DNA from: Lonicera japonica
Lineage: Eukaryota > Streptophyta > Magnoliopsida > Dipsacales > Caprifoliaceae
Assembly: GCA_021464415.1 (NCBI GenBank)
Contig: CM038471.1
Span: 72,766,851 to 72,830,850, forward strand
Length of the DNA stretch: 64,000 nucleotides
Direction of reading: 5' to 3'
Shown: in pieces, positions 37,253 to 45,653 of the stretch
Numbering within the stretch: position 1 is the stretch's first letter
Layout: every line of letters starts with the position of its first letter
Translations under genes and position numbers: made by a program
Notes under the pieces: model-generated
Database searches by the model: none
What the model was told of the DNA's origin: nothing
The model's input: only the letters and a program-made list of their open reading frames with translations

Positions 37253-37640
37253 CTTGACGTGTAACATAACACTATGAAACACACAAATATTTGGACAAAA
37301 ATCGAATATCATTGATGATAACTAGTGTTTCCTACGGGGTATCAAGATCTAATGAAATCAACAAGATGTGGATTTACTATTACTGAAAATTAAGGCTTCC
37401 CCACCAAACCAGATCACAAAGCAAGCGATACGTTTCTCTCACAGCTAAAGCTTCAATAACCAACACAGAATAAGCTAACACTTTCTTACCAATACTATCA
37501 CACAACTTGTTATTATGGTCAAAAGGAACACACCCAATATCAACAACTTCATTCGAACTGTTAAAGGCAACATCACAAAAAATAAAAACCTACATTCAAA
37601 CCTCAACAGATGGTCCATCTAATAGAGAATAAACCAACGA
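37253..37640 (-). pseudogene. LINE RNase H domain, main part (minus strand)
   Basis: Minus-strand translation gives DVAFNSSNEVVDIGCVPFD followed by HNNKLCDSIGKKVLAYSVLV and then IEALAVRETYRLLCDLVWWG. The leading Asp and the EALAVRE block are features of the RNase H-like domain at the end of plant LINE polyproteins. The last part (LHVQDNKVADWL) crosses the LTR insertion and needs one base restored. It is dead: frameshifted, truncated and interrupted. Confidence 0.7.
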
Positions 37641-38429
37641 AAGGATGGGAGGGAGAATGGATAGAGCTATATACTTAACCAAAAGCCTCTAAATGCAAAT
37701 AATAATTGAAGAGGGCAACGAGTCAAATTTTTGGAAGATCAAATTATTACGTGAGTCCCAAATCCACCAACCTACACTTTAGTGCTATAATATGTGTTGC
37801 AATTTACTTTGCTCCCAATCCGGATTTCTATATGCATACAAAACAATTGGAAGTTGGCTTTTATTTTGTTTAAGAAAAATAAACCAAACATCCACTCCAT
37901 GTCAAGGTTCTTGTTACAACTGACCAAGTTACCAATATTTTCTTAAAGCTTTTTGCTATTAATCGCTTTAGTTATACTTGTTATAAGTTGAAAGTATTTT
38001 TGTTAACCCTATTAACTTAAAAAGACGAATGGTCATATTGCCAAAGCAAATACCACTTTACTAGAGCAAAGTACTGTTATGATAAGTTATATAATATAGT
38101 TTCATTATAATGCATTATGCTAGTAATAACTATATTTGATTTAGCAATTAACAATGGCTCCTTTATCAAAGCTACTTAACTTGTGGCTAAGCTAGCTATT
38201 TGCTTATTAAACCAAATATTTTTATCTTTATATTTGTTAACATGCATTTATCGCATCAGTTTCCTTGTATATAAGCTATATATTCATGTCAATAATAGAT
38301 ATATTACACATAGCTCTCATTTTTTTGTAAAATAATTATAAATATGCACATCTGTTATGCATGTTTTATAAATATTGCAATGCATATGAATAAAAAAGGT
38401 TATTAGATGACGTCGTGTGCAAAGCTATA
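37641..38429. other. Intergenic; probably more decayed LINE then unique DNA
   Basis: The first 300 bp may continue the minus-strand LINE but I cannot read a conserved motif. The rest is AT-rich with no gene. Confidence 0.4.
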
Positions 38430-38437
38430 CTAATAAA

Positions 38438-39810
38438 GGGTGGTGATGTTGGCACCCCCCATATTTATTGGTAATACTCCCACTCTTGTTAATACTCCCA
38501 CTTTTCCTTCTTTCATTTATAATACTCCCACTTTAGACAAAACACTCCCACCACTCCCACTTATTTTTAGGAATTAATCTCATACTTAATTAATTAATAA
38601 CATGATTAAGTAATTAACGACATAATAATATAAAACAAATTACCCCAAGCTAACCCCAAAATTTCTCCACCATCTTCTCAAACAAGCAAAATTACCATCT
38701 TTACCATCTTCTCTATCTAACAACAAATTTTGGTAGCACCAAAACAACAAATAAAACCTCCATTAATGCAAAACTCTAAGTTTGGGAAGAATGGTATAAA
38801 TAAAACAAAACAAAACCTTCATTGATGCAAAACTCAAAATTTAAAAATAATGGTAGAAAAAAGAGAAACTTTGTAATAAATGAAGGAAAACAAGCAAGAA
38901 AGAGTTAATAAAAGAGAGACATACATGTTTTTATTATTTTTTATTGTTTATATGATTTTTATAGCATACACATCAAATATATAAACAAAAAATAAAATTT
39001 TTTGTTTAAAACACGAAGAAGGCTTACTCGGTTCTCCGTAACCGAGTTGCAGGCTTGTACACTCAGCTGCTCTCAACCGAATATGAAATCCCATAAAATG
39101 TCATGCTCTCGGGACCTTCATTCGGTTGAGAGCAGCCGAGTGTTGTTATATTATGCTCAGCTGTGAGCAGCCGAGTGACATTAATCATACTCGGTTGCTC
39201 TCAACCAAATGAAGGTACCGAGAGCATTACATTTTATGGGATTTCATACTCGGTTGAGAGCAACCGAGTGTACAAGCCTGCAACTCGGTTACGGAGAACC
39301 GAATAAACCTTCTTCGTGTTTTCTTTCATTAACTTTTTCTTACTTGTTTTCCTTTCCTTATTTTAAAGTTTTTCTCTTTTTTCTACCATTATTCTTAACT
39401 TTTGAGTTTTGCATCAATGGAGGTTTTGTTTATACCATTCTCCTCAAATTTAGAGTTTTGCATTAATAGAAGTTTTGTTTGTTGGTCTTCTTATCTTGTT
39501 CCAAAGTTTCCTTTTTTCCTTCCATTTTTCTCAAGCTTATCATTTTGATCAATGGTGGAGATTAAAGTTTTGTTGCCTATTTTGGTAGAAGAGAGGAATT
39601 TTGGAGAGAAATTTATTTGGGGATAAATGTTTGATTAACTTTGGAGGGAGATTCATTAACTTTTGTTTTAAATTAAAACAAGTGGGTGAAAAATTAGTTT
39701 AGTGTTAATTAACTTTTGTACTAAAAAAGATGAAGTAGGGTGAAAATAACAAAAAAAAAATTTGGTAAGAGTATCACCAATGGATATTGGGGGTGCCAAC
39801 ATCACCACCC
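38438..39810. mobile_element. Foldback element, 1373 bp, nearly all inverted repeat
   Basis: Ends are GGGTGGTGATGTTGGCACCC and its mirror at 39791-39810. The perfect 8 bp duplication CTAATAAA flanks it (38430-38437 and 39811-39818). The arms pair along most of their length. The core (about 39013-39315) is a tight palindrome with ACTCGGTTACGGAGAACCG, CTCGGTTGAGAGCAACCGAG and GGGATTTCAT mirrored on both sides. An open frame at 39209-39466 is part of the repeat, not a gene. The 8 bp duplication suggests hAT-type mobilisation. Confidence 0.88.
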
Positions 39811-39827
39811 CTAATAAATTATGTTTT

Positions 39828-40075
39828 TTTAGGACTAACTAACTATTGCTTTGGTCTTGTTATTGAAAAAGCTTGCAAGGCTGTTATTAGAGGCCTCAAT
39901 CAGTGTCAAGTGAATTTTGTGTATCGATCAGCGAATGCCGTGGCTCATAGCATTGCCAGGGCAGCGGCTTCTGTGTCTGGTCAGAGAGTGTGGGACAGTA
40001 TTTGTCCTGATTTTATTTCCGATGTAATTCTTGCTGAGCTGAATTAATATATCCCTTTTCTTGTGTAAAAAAAAC
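39828..40075 (+). pseudogene. 5'-truncated LINE remnant with RNase H C-terminus
   Basis: Plus-strand frame ...NYCFGLVIEKACKAVIRGLN, then FVYRSANAVAHSIARAAASV, ending PDFISDVILAELN-stop. The SANxVAHxxAR block and the PDFI ending match the C-terminal RNase H-like domain of plant LINE polyproteins. A short A-run follows (40067-40074). The foldback element lies right next to its truncated 5' end. Confidence 0.7.
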
Positions 40076-40302
40076 ACTATTTATATATTTAGTATTTCAA
40101 TTCACGCAAATATATTACATATCATTAAGTTTTAAATTTTGCTTTTACAATTTTTACGCTATCTATTATTTTTATAAAAATATATTTTTAAATATAACGA
40201 AATCGCACACAGATAGGGTACGGACGAAAATGAGCGTTTCAATTTGATCATCTGAATATGTATATATATAATATCTAAAGCAAGACTGGAATAAAAGACT
40301 AA

Positions 40303-41303
40303 GGTGGTGTTTATTTGGACATCTGAAATCTGAAAACTCAGAGTTTTCAAATTTCAGTGGTACAATGGTTGTTTGTTTGAAAAAAAAATAAGTGTTGAGC
40401 CACTTAAATCTGAATTTTTTGGTCCAAATTTTTAAGTGGCAAAATAGCCACTCAAATATGAAAACTCAACCCATTTAATTGTGAAATACCTATTTGCTCT
40501 TTCATTCTTCTCTTTAAACGAAGCCCATCTTTAAACACAAAACTACAACTGCTTCTCCTTCTCCCACAGCCACTTCTCCTACACCCAAATTGCTTCAACC
40601 GTTGGAACACCTTCAATCACAGCAGCTGACCATTTCCACTTCTACCTTCTCCTCCATCACAATAAAACCTCTCATATTTTAGTAAAAATATCCTTCATAC
40701 AGACCAAAAAGCTTTAGTTAGAAGCACAGTGACGCTTCAAAGAGCATATAGTTGCAAAAATCCAAAGTTTAAGAATCGAAGATTGGGTCTCTTTCTCACT
40801 CTCATTCTCATCTATGTTTTTTTGTTTTGCTTTTGCTCTTATCTCATTCTCTGTCCTCAGATCTACACCAGAAAATGAGACCCATTTTCCCTCTCTCTAG
40901 CCTTTGCTTTGACTAAAACTCATTAATTTAATTGTTCAATTATAAATATAGGCATGTGTATATTTATCTGCGAGTAATTTATGCCCAGATAATTTAGATT
41001 TGCGGTGCTCTGTTTTGGTGGCGTGGCGGTTGAGAAATTGGTGATTTGTGGGTCGAAAGATACAATTATAAGGCTGTGGAGCAAACAAATAACATTAAAT
41101 CATGTCATCTAAATAAAATAATAAGGGCAAAGTTGTCATATTAAAAAAATTTCAGTTTTTAGATGTATTATATTTAAACAAACAATATTTTTTCAGATAC
41201 AGTTTTCAGAAATAAACAAACAGCTTTTTTAATGTCAATTTTCAGTTCTCAGTTCAATTTTCAGTTTCAGTTTCAATTTTTAGATGTTTTATCAAACGCC
41301 ACC
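40303..41303. mobile_element. Inverted-repeat element of about 1 kb beside the FTRA promoter
   Basis: Ends GGTGGTGTTTATTTGGACATC and, in reverse complement, GGTGGCGTTTGATAAAACATC. Both flanks contain repeated TCTGAAA / TTTTCAGA blocks. The right end lies only 45 bp from the G-box upstream of FTRA. Target duplication unclear (flanks CTAA and TGAA). Confidence 0.55.
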
Positions 41304-41347
41304 TGAAAATGAAGATCAAAAGGAAAGAAATGTGATGATAAACGCGT

Positions 41348-41370
41348 CACGTGTCAATGCAACAGATAAG
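41348..41370 (+). promoter_or_regulatory. G-box and I-box upstream of FTRA
   Basis: CACGTG at 41348-41353 (in GTCACGTGTC) and GATAAG at 41365-41370. The combination of G-box and I-box is typical of light-regulated nuclear genes for chloroplast proteins, which fits FTRA. They lie about 145-165 bp upstream of the start codon. Confidence 0.65.
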
Positions 41371-41432
41371 ATATTATTATTATTCTATATATATATGAAA
41401 ATAGAAGATAAAACTCTCCACGTTCCTCGGCC

Positions 41433-41440
41433 ATATAAAT
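41433..41440 (+). promoter_or_regulatory. TATA box of FTRA
   Basis: ATATAAAT, about 75 bp upstream of the chosen start codon and 80 bp downstream of the G-box. It predicts transcription starting near 41465, so an in-frame ATG at 41439 would not be in the mRNA. Confidence 0.65.
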
Positions 41441-41513
41441 GGAAACCCACTCCCAACATTTGGCACTCTTTCCATCCTCATATATCATCAACATTCATTC
41501 ATTCCAATTTCAA

Positions 41514-42017
41514 ATGACATCTCAATCCTTCTTCTCCCCTCTCCAAACCCTAAATCTCCCAATTTCAAAGCCCCAAATTCCTCCATTCTCCCCTCTCCGC
41601 CCCTTCTATGCCGCCAATTCCACCCTATGCTCCTGTACTGGATCGCCAATCGTCACAAGGCGCACAACTAGAAACTTTACCGTCAAAGTATCATCGGATT
41701 CGACAGTAATGGCGGACGATCCGTCGGTTTCATCAACCTCCGTCTATAATGAAGAGGAGGAAAAAGCCATGTCCAAAGTCGGATCTAGGGTTAGGGTTAA
41801 GGTGCCATTGAAAGTGTACCATATACCCAAGGTGAATGAGGTCGAGTTGCAAGGAAGGGAGGGGGTTTTGAAACAGTACGTTGGGGTTTGGAAAGGGAAG
41901 AGGATCTCCGCAAATTATCCGTTTAAGGTTGCGTTTGTGGAGGAGGTTGAAGGACGTGAGGGTCCGGTTAAATTCTTCGTGCATTTGAAAGAAGATGAGT
42001 TCGAGTACCTCGACTGA
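41514..42017 (+). CDS. FTRA: Ferredoxin-thioredoxin reductase subunit A (variable chain), chloroplast
   Basis: One exon, 167 aa. The first 60 or so residues (MTSQSFFSPLQTLNLPISKP...) are Ser/Thr/Pro-rich and lack acids, as in a chloroplast transit peptide. The mature part has VGSRVRVKVPLKVYHIPKV, then GREGVLKQYVGVWKGKRISA, and ends PVKFFVHLKEDEFEYLD, which is the conserved body of the variable subunit. This subunit has no iron-sulfur cluster or disulfide of its own; it clamps the catalytic subunit B, which passes electrons from ferredoxin to thioredoxins in light. The start at 41514 is preferred over an in-frame ATG at 41439 because the latter overlaps the TATA box. Downstream lie partial copies of its 3' end at 42590 and 43103. 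Confidence 0.95.
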   Translation: MTSQSFFSPLQTLNLPISKPQIPPFSPLRPFYAANSTLCSCTGSPIVTRRTTRNFTVKVSSDSTVMADDPSVSSTSVYNEEEEKAMSKVGSRVRVKVPLKVYHIPKVNEVELQGREGVLKQYVGVWKGKRISANYPFKVAFVEEVEGREGPVKFFVHLKEDEFEYLD

Positions 42018-42192
42018 TTGATTCAGTTTGCAGTTGAGGTTTATTTTTCGCTTTGCCTTTTGATATTGTTGTTGTTATTATACTGTGCTGAATGTTACTG
42101 AATATTATGATTCTGTACAAATTTAGTTTTGAGATATATTGATGTAGATATGTCCTCTTTGCTTCAATTTATGGAGAAAATTTTAACAGAAG

Positions 42193-42375
42193 TAAATGAT
42201 GGCCCAGTGGTTAACTATCAATTTAGATTGTTTAAGGTTAAGGGAAATGGAGGACTTCCATTACCGGCAAATTATTATGTAAAAGAAATTTGCAGGGGTA
42301 AAACAAGAATTTCGGAAGTTTGCCACATCTTCCATGGCCAATGGAAAGGAGTCTTGTCTTATATAATGTAGTGTA
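42193..42375 (+). mobile_element. SINE-like unit, copy 1
   Basis: A-box-like GATGGCCCAGTGGTTAACT at 42198, then GTTTAAGGTTAAGGG at about 42229 where the B-box should be; the B-box core is damaged here. It ends GAGTCTTGTCTTATATAATG. Confidence 0.5.
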
Positions 42376-42589
42376 GAAGTACTAGATCGTAACCGTTGCC
42401 AAAGCCACTATCAACAATTCAAAAAAATCTTTAATCTCAGCCACACAACACAATTCTTTATCCTCTTACACATTTTCAAGATTCAAATACCATGGCCCTT
42501 ATTATATTGATAGATGTAATGTAGTAGAACAAAAAGTGGTAGGAATGTAGGATAATAGTACAAAAAGTGGATACAATAAGATTTCATAT

Positions 42590-42682
42590 AAGGTTGGGTT
42601 TGTGGAGGAGATTGAAGAATGTTACGGTCCAGTTAAGTTCTTTGAGCATTTGAAGGAAGATGAGTTTGAGTACCTTGATTGA
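42590..42682 (+). pseudogene. Partial copy of the last 30 codons of FTRA (copy 2)
   Basis: Reads KVGFVEEIEECYGPVKFFEH then LKEDEFEYLD-stop, the same length as the parent end (41925-42017), with no indel and the stop in place. Homology continues into the 3' flank (TTTGCAGTTGTGGTTTAATTT). Nothing upstream of KVG resembles the rest of FTRA, so on its own it cannot make the protein. Confidence 0.9.
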
Positions 42683-42874
42683 GTTGATGCCATTGATCCA
42701 GTTTGCAGTTGTGGTTTAATTTTCGCTTTGCTTTGTTATTATTATAAACTTTGCTGAATGTTTACTGACTATGATGATTGTGTACTATAAATATAGTTTT
42801 GAGATATATTGATGTGGATTATTTAAGTACATGTCCACTTTGCTTCAATTTAAGGAGAAAAGTTTAACAGAAGT

Positions 42875-43060
42875 AAAAGATGGCCTAGTGGTTAACTATG
42901 AGTATAGAATGTAGATTGTTTAAGGTTGAGGGTTCCATTCCCTTTGCCAGCAAATTTTTATGAGGGAGAAAATCGCAGGGGTAAATAGGAATTCCAAAAG
43001 TTTCATTCAATTTCTGTGGCCGGTTGAAATGAGTATTGTCTTATATAATGTAGTATAGAT
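42875..43060 (+). mobile_element. SINE-like unit, copy 2 (best boxes)
   Basis: A-box-like GATGGCCTAGTGGTTAACT at about 42879 and B-box-like GAGGGTTCCATTCC at about 42928, spaced as in tRNA-derived SINEs. It ends with GAGTATTGTCTTATATAATG. Confidence 0.6.
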
Positions 43061-43102
43061 ATAATAGTAGAATAAAAAGTGGGTGAAATAATTTTCCGTT
43101 TT

Positions 43103-43195
43103 AAGGTTGGGTTTGTGGAGGAGATTGAACGGCATGACGGTCCGGTTAAGTTCTTCGCACATTTTAAGGAAGATGAGTTCGAGTACCTCAATTGA
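43103..43195 (+). pseudogene. Partial copy of the last 30 codons of FTRA (copy 3)
   Basis: Reads KVGFVEEIERHDGPVKFFAH then FKEDEFEYLN-stop, again 30 codons with an intact frame. The duplicated tract begins slightly upstream (TTTTCCGTTTTAAGGTT, compare TATCCGTTTAAGGTT in the gene) and continues through the 3' flank. Confidence 0.9.
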
Positions 43196-43402
43196 ATTGA
43201 TGCATTGATTAAGTTTGCAGTTGAGGTTTAATTTTCGCTTTGCTTTTTGTATTGCTATTGTTGTTACCGAATATGATGATTCTGTACAAATATATTTGAG
43301 ATATATTGCTGTAGATTATTAACCGTATGCCCTCTTTGCTTCATGTTTGGTAAGCTTGCTATTCGCTTGTATAGAACTTGAGGAGAAAATTTTAAAGAGT
43401 AA

Positions 43403-43562
43403 AAGAGGGCCTAGTGGTTAACTATTAGTACAAAATTTTCAAGGTTAATGGTTTGATTTCTGTTGGTAGCAGGTTTAACACGAAAAATAATTTTACAAGG
43501 GTAGAATAGGCATTTCAAAAGTTTTATAGATCTTCAGCGGCTATTGAAATGAGTCTTTTATT
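43403..43562 (+). mobile_element. SINE-like unit, copy 3
   Basis: A-box-like GGGCCTAGTGGTTAACT at 43407 and B-box-like AATGGTTTGATTTC at about 43446. Ends GAAATGAGTCTTTTA. Confidence 0.55.
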
Positions 43563-43710
43563 AACTATATGAATAGATTATTTAAAGTTAAGGGTTCGAT
43601 AATAGCTAGCAATTTTTATGAAAATGAGAATCACAAGGTTAAAATTGGCATTTCAAAAGTTTGACACAGCTTTAATGGCGGTTGAAATGAGTCTTGCCTT
43701 TTTAATATAC
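43563..43710 (+). mobile_element. SINE-like unit, copy 4, lacking the A-box
   Basis: Starts in TTAACTATATGAATAG, so the A-box half is missing, and has the best-preserved B-box core, AGGGTTCGATAA, at about 43590. Ends GAAATGAGTCTTGCC. Confidence 0.5.
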
Positions 43711-43795
43711 TCCAGTATATATCTATATAATATGTGCAATGGTTTTTGAATCTTAAAAATGTATGAGGGATGAAGAATTGTGTGACTAAGAATTA

Positions 43796-43850
43796 AGATG
43801 CTTTTTAAATGGTTGCTAGTGCCTTTGGCATGGGTTACGATCTAATATAT
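43796..43850. repeat. Short dispersed repeat, also in TOP2 intron 1
   Basis: TTGCTAGTGCCTTTGGCATG within a 55 bp stretch matches, with substitutions, the stretch at about 33508-33565 in TOP2 intron 1 (TTGGTAGTGACTTTGGCACA). The family is not named. Confidence 0.5.
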
Positions 43851-45093
43851 ATATATAGGTGATGCTACATGTTAAACTGATTCATCTTCCACCGGAAGGT
43901 TTTTATTGATGAGTGAGTGTGTGTACAAAAAGTGGTAGGATTATGGTATAAACTTTTACTACCAAAGTGCCCATGGCTTTCCAGTGGCGAGATTGAATTT
44001 TCTATTGGAGTTGCCAAGTGAAAATGGAATTGAAGTACTCTGAACTTAAATAGGCATGGTAGTGGTTTAATTCTAAAACAACCCATGGTGTATTGTAAAG
44101 TTTTATTTCTGATACAAGCAGTTGCACACTCGAGGATTCTGCAATGCCTTTGTGGTAATGAATTCTTTGTGTGTGTGTGTGTGTGCAAGACTCAATAGGT
44201 TAAAAGAGTACTGGAATAGGGCAGTAGGTATATCTAGTAGGGCTATATATGAACTGATGGATGGCCTAAGTCCAGCCGTCATAATTAGCTGAGGCCTGTC
44301 AGGCTTTGCATGTCTCTAAGCCAATTCGAGAGAGCCAAGAGGCTACACTTTTGAGTCCTTTTAGGTCCATGTTATTTCCTTTATTGTACTGGTGCCTGGT
44401 GGTGATTGTTCCCTGTTCTTGGAATTGTTGGTTTCATCCAATGTAAGCCCTCTTCTATCCTCCAAGCCATCAAGGTCTGAGAAGTTGTGTTCGCTCAGTT
44501 GGACGGTATTCGGTCTATGCTCTTGCCTAATCAGAACCATTTGACCTGGACAGAGTGACCCTCTACCAGCAAGTTCCTTTATGTGGAGCTCCTGGGATAA
44601 CATGCTTACGAAAAATTCCTGCATATTTGTTTCAGTCGTACTAAGCTGTGTTGGTGTGTCCTGAAAATGATCATTTGCTCCTTGTCTAGTGATGAAATTG
44701 GTGTTTCTAATTATTGTGCTGCTATAATTGGCACCTCGTACATAATGATTTGCAATCTATGAAAGCAGTGATTACCCACACATCTATTATCACATGAAGA
44801 AATGAAATGGCAGGTATTTGAAATGGTTTGACAGTTTCATCATTATCTTGTGTCCATAGTTCATTTGGCTTTTTAACACAAGAAACCAGTCCTTTTGGTT
44901 TGTGAACATTCTGTAGCTAATCGAGTTTGAGAAGTTGGATTTTCCGAGGAAAGATAAAAGGGAGAATAGTATGCTGAGAAGATACTTGCCTTTTTATTTT
45001 TCAGGGGAATTGTTTTCATTGTTAGTGGATATGAATATGGTAGATTCTTGGTTTTAGCATTATCCTTGGAGACGCCATAATCATGGGCTTGAA
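43851..45093. other. No gene supported
   Basis: Less AT-rich than its neighbours. Minus-strand open frames at 44361-44624 (87 aa) and 44873-45115 (80 aa) have ordinary composition but no recognisable family and no clear splice partner. A GT microsatellite lies near 44167-44185. Confidence 0.4.
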
Positions 45094-45645
45094 TAGGGGT
45101 TGCAATTTGTGACACGACACGATAACCTGACTCGAAATCAACATAGAATTAAAGGGAAGGTTGAGCTTAAATGGATCAAGTGTTAAAATTGGATCGACCC
45201 ACTTAACACGATTAATAAATAGGTTAGGTTAAGGCCAACCTGTGTAAAATGAATATAACCTGTATAATGTGTTTAAATTAATCTTGTCAACTCCTGTTAC
45301 GCCAACCCATATAACTCATGCAACAACTTGTATAAAAAAAGTTATTATAGTAAAAAAAAGCTAAACAACAACCAAAATACATTTACTTTTCCTTATGCAT
45401 GTTGACCTCATATTATAATGCATTATACTTTTCTGCGGCGTCCACTATGACAAAGCAAGTGCAAAGCCTAAACCTTTATTTGTAATTTGATGGTATGTAA
45501 TTTAATTATGTTAAATTTGGTGTGATGAAATATATTAGGAATGACTTTTAATATTTTAGTAAACGCGTTACGCTTGTTAAGCCGTTTAACATGATTAATA
45601 AACATGACATGAACCCGCATAACAATGCACGATTGCCGCCCCTAG
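45094..45645. mobile_element. hAT-type non-autonomous element, 552 bp
   Basis: Ends TAGGGGTTGCAATTTGTGAC and, in reverse complement, TAGGGGCGGCAATCGTGC. The perfect 8 bp duplication GGCTTGAA lies at 45086-45093 and 45646-45653. No transposase. Confidence 0.82.
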
Positions 45646-45653
45646 GCTTGAAT

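Larger units (their letters stand above)
41918..43720. repeat. Tandem duplication array built on the FTRA 3' end
   Basis: Units begin at 41925 (the gene itself), 42590 and 43103: spacings of 665 and 513 bp. Each contains 30 codons, the 3' flank with TTTGAGATATATTG, CCTCTTTGCTTCA-type sequence, then a SINE-like stretch. Unit 1 has about 150 bp extra (42390-42540). A fourth, shorter piece with only the SINE-like part follows at about 43560-43700. Confidence 0.85.

Noticed and set aside
39209..39466. 85-residue open frame in the foldback element
   Set aside because: It lies wholly in the inverted-repeat arm and its start is in the palindromic core; no protein family is recognisable.
41439..41513. 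25-residue N-terminal extension of FTRA (METHSQHLALF...)
   Set aside because: Its ATG overlaps the TATA box, and the extension is not transit-peptide-like in the way the MTSQ start is.
42198..42240. tRNA gene suggested by the A-box and B-box spacing in the FTRA array
   Set aside because: No cloverleaf can be formed; the boxes fit a SINE head better, and four degenerate copies argue against a functional tRNA.
44361..44624. 87-residue minus-strand frame (MQEFFVSMLSQELHIKEL...)
   Set aside because: Composition is gene-like but there is no recognisable domain, splice partner or promoter signal; left as unsupported.
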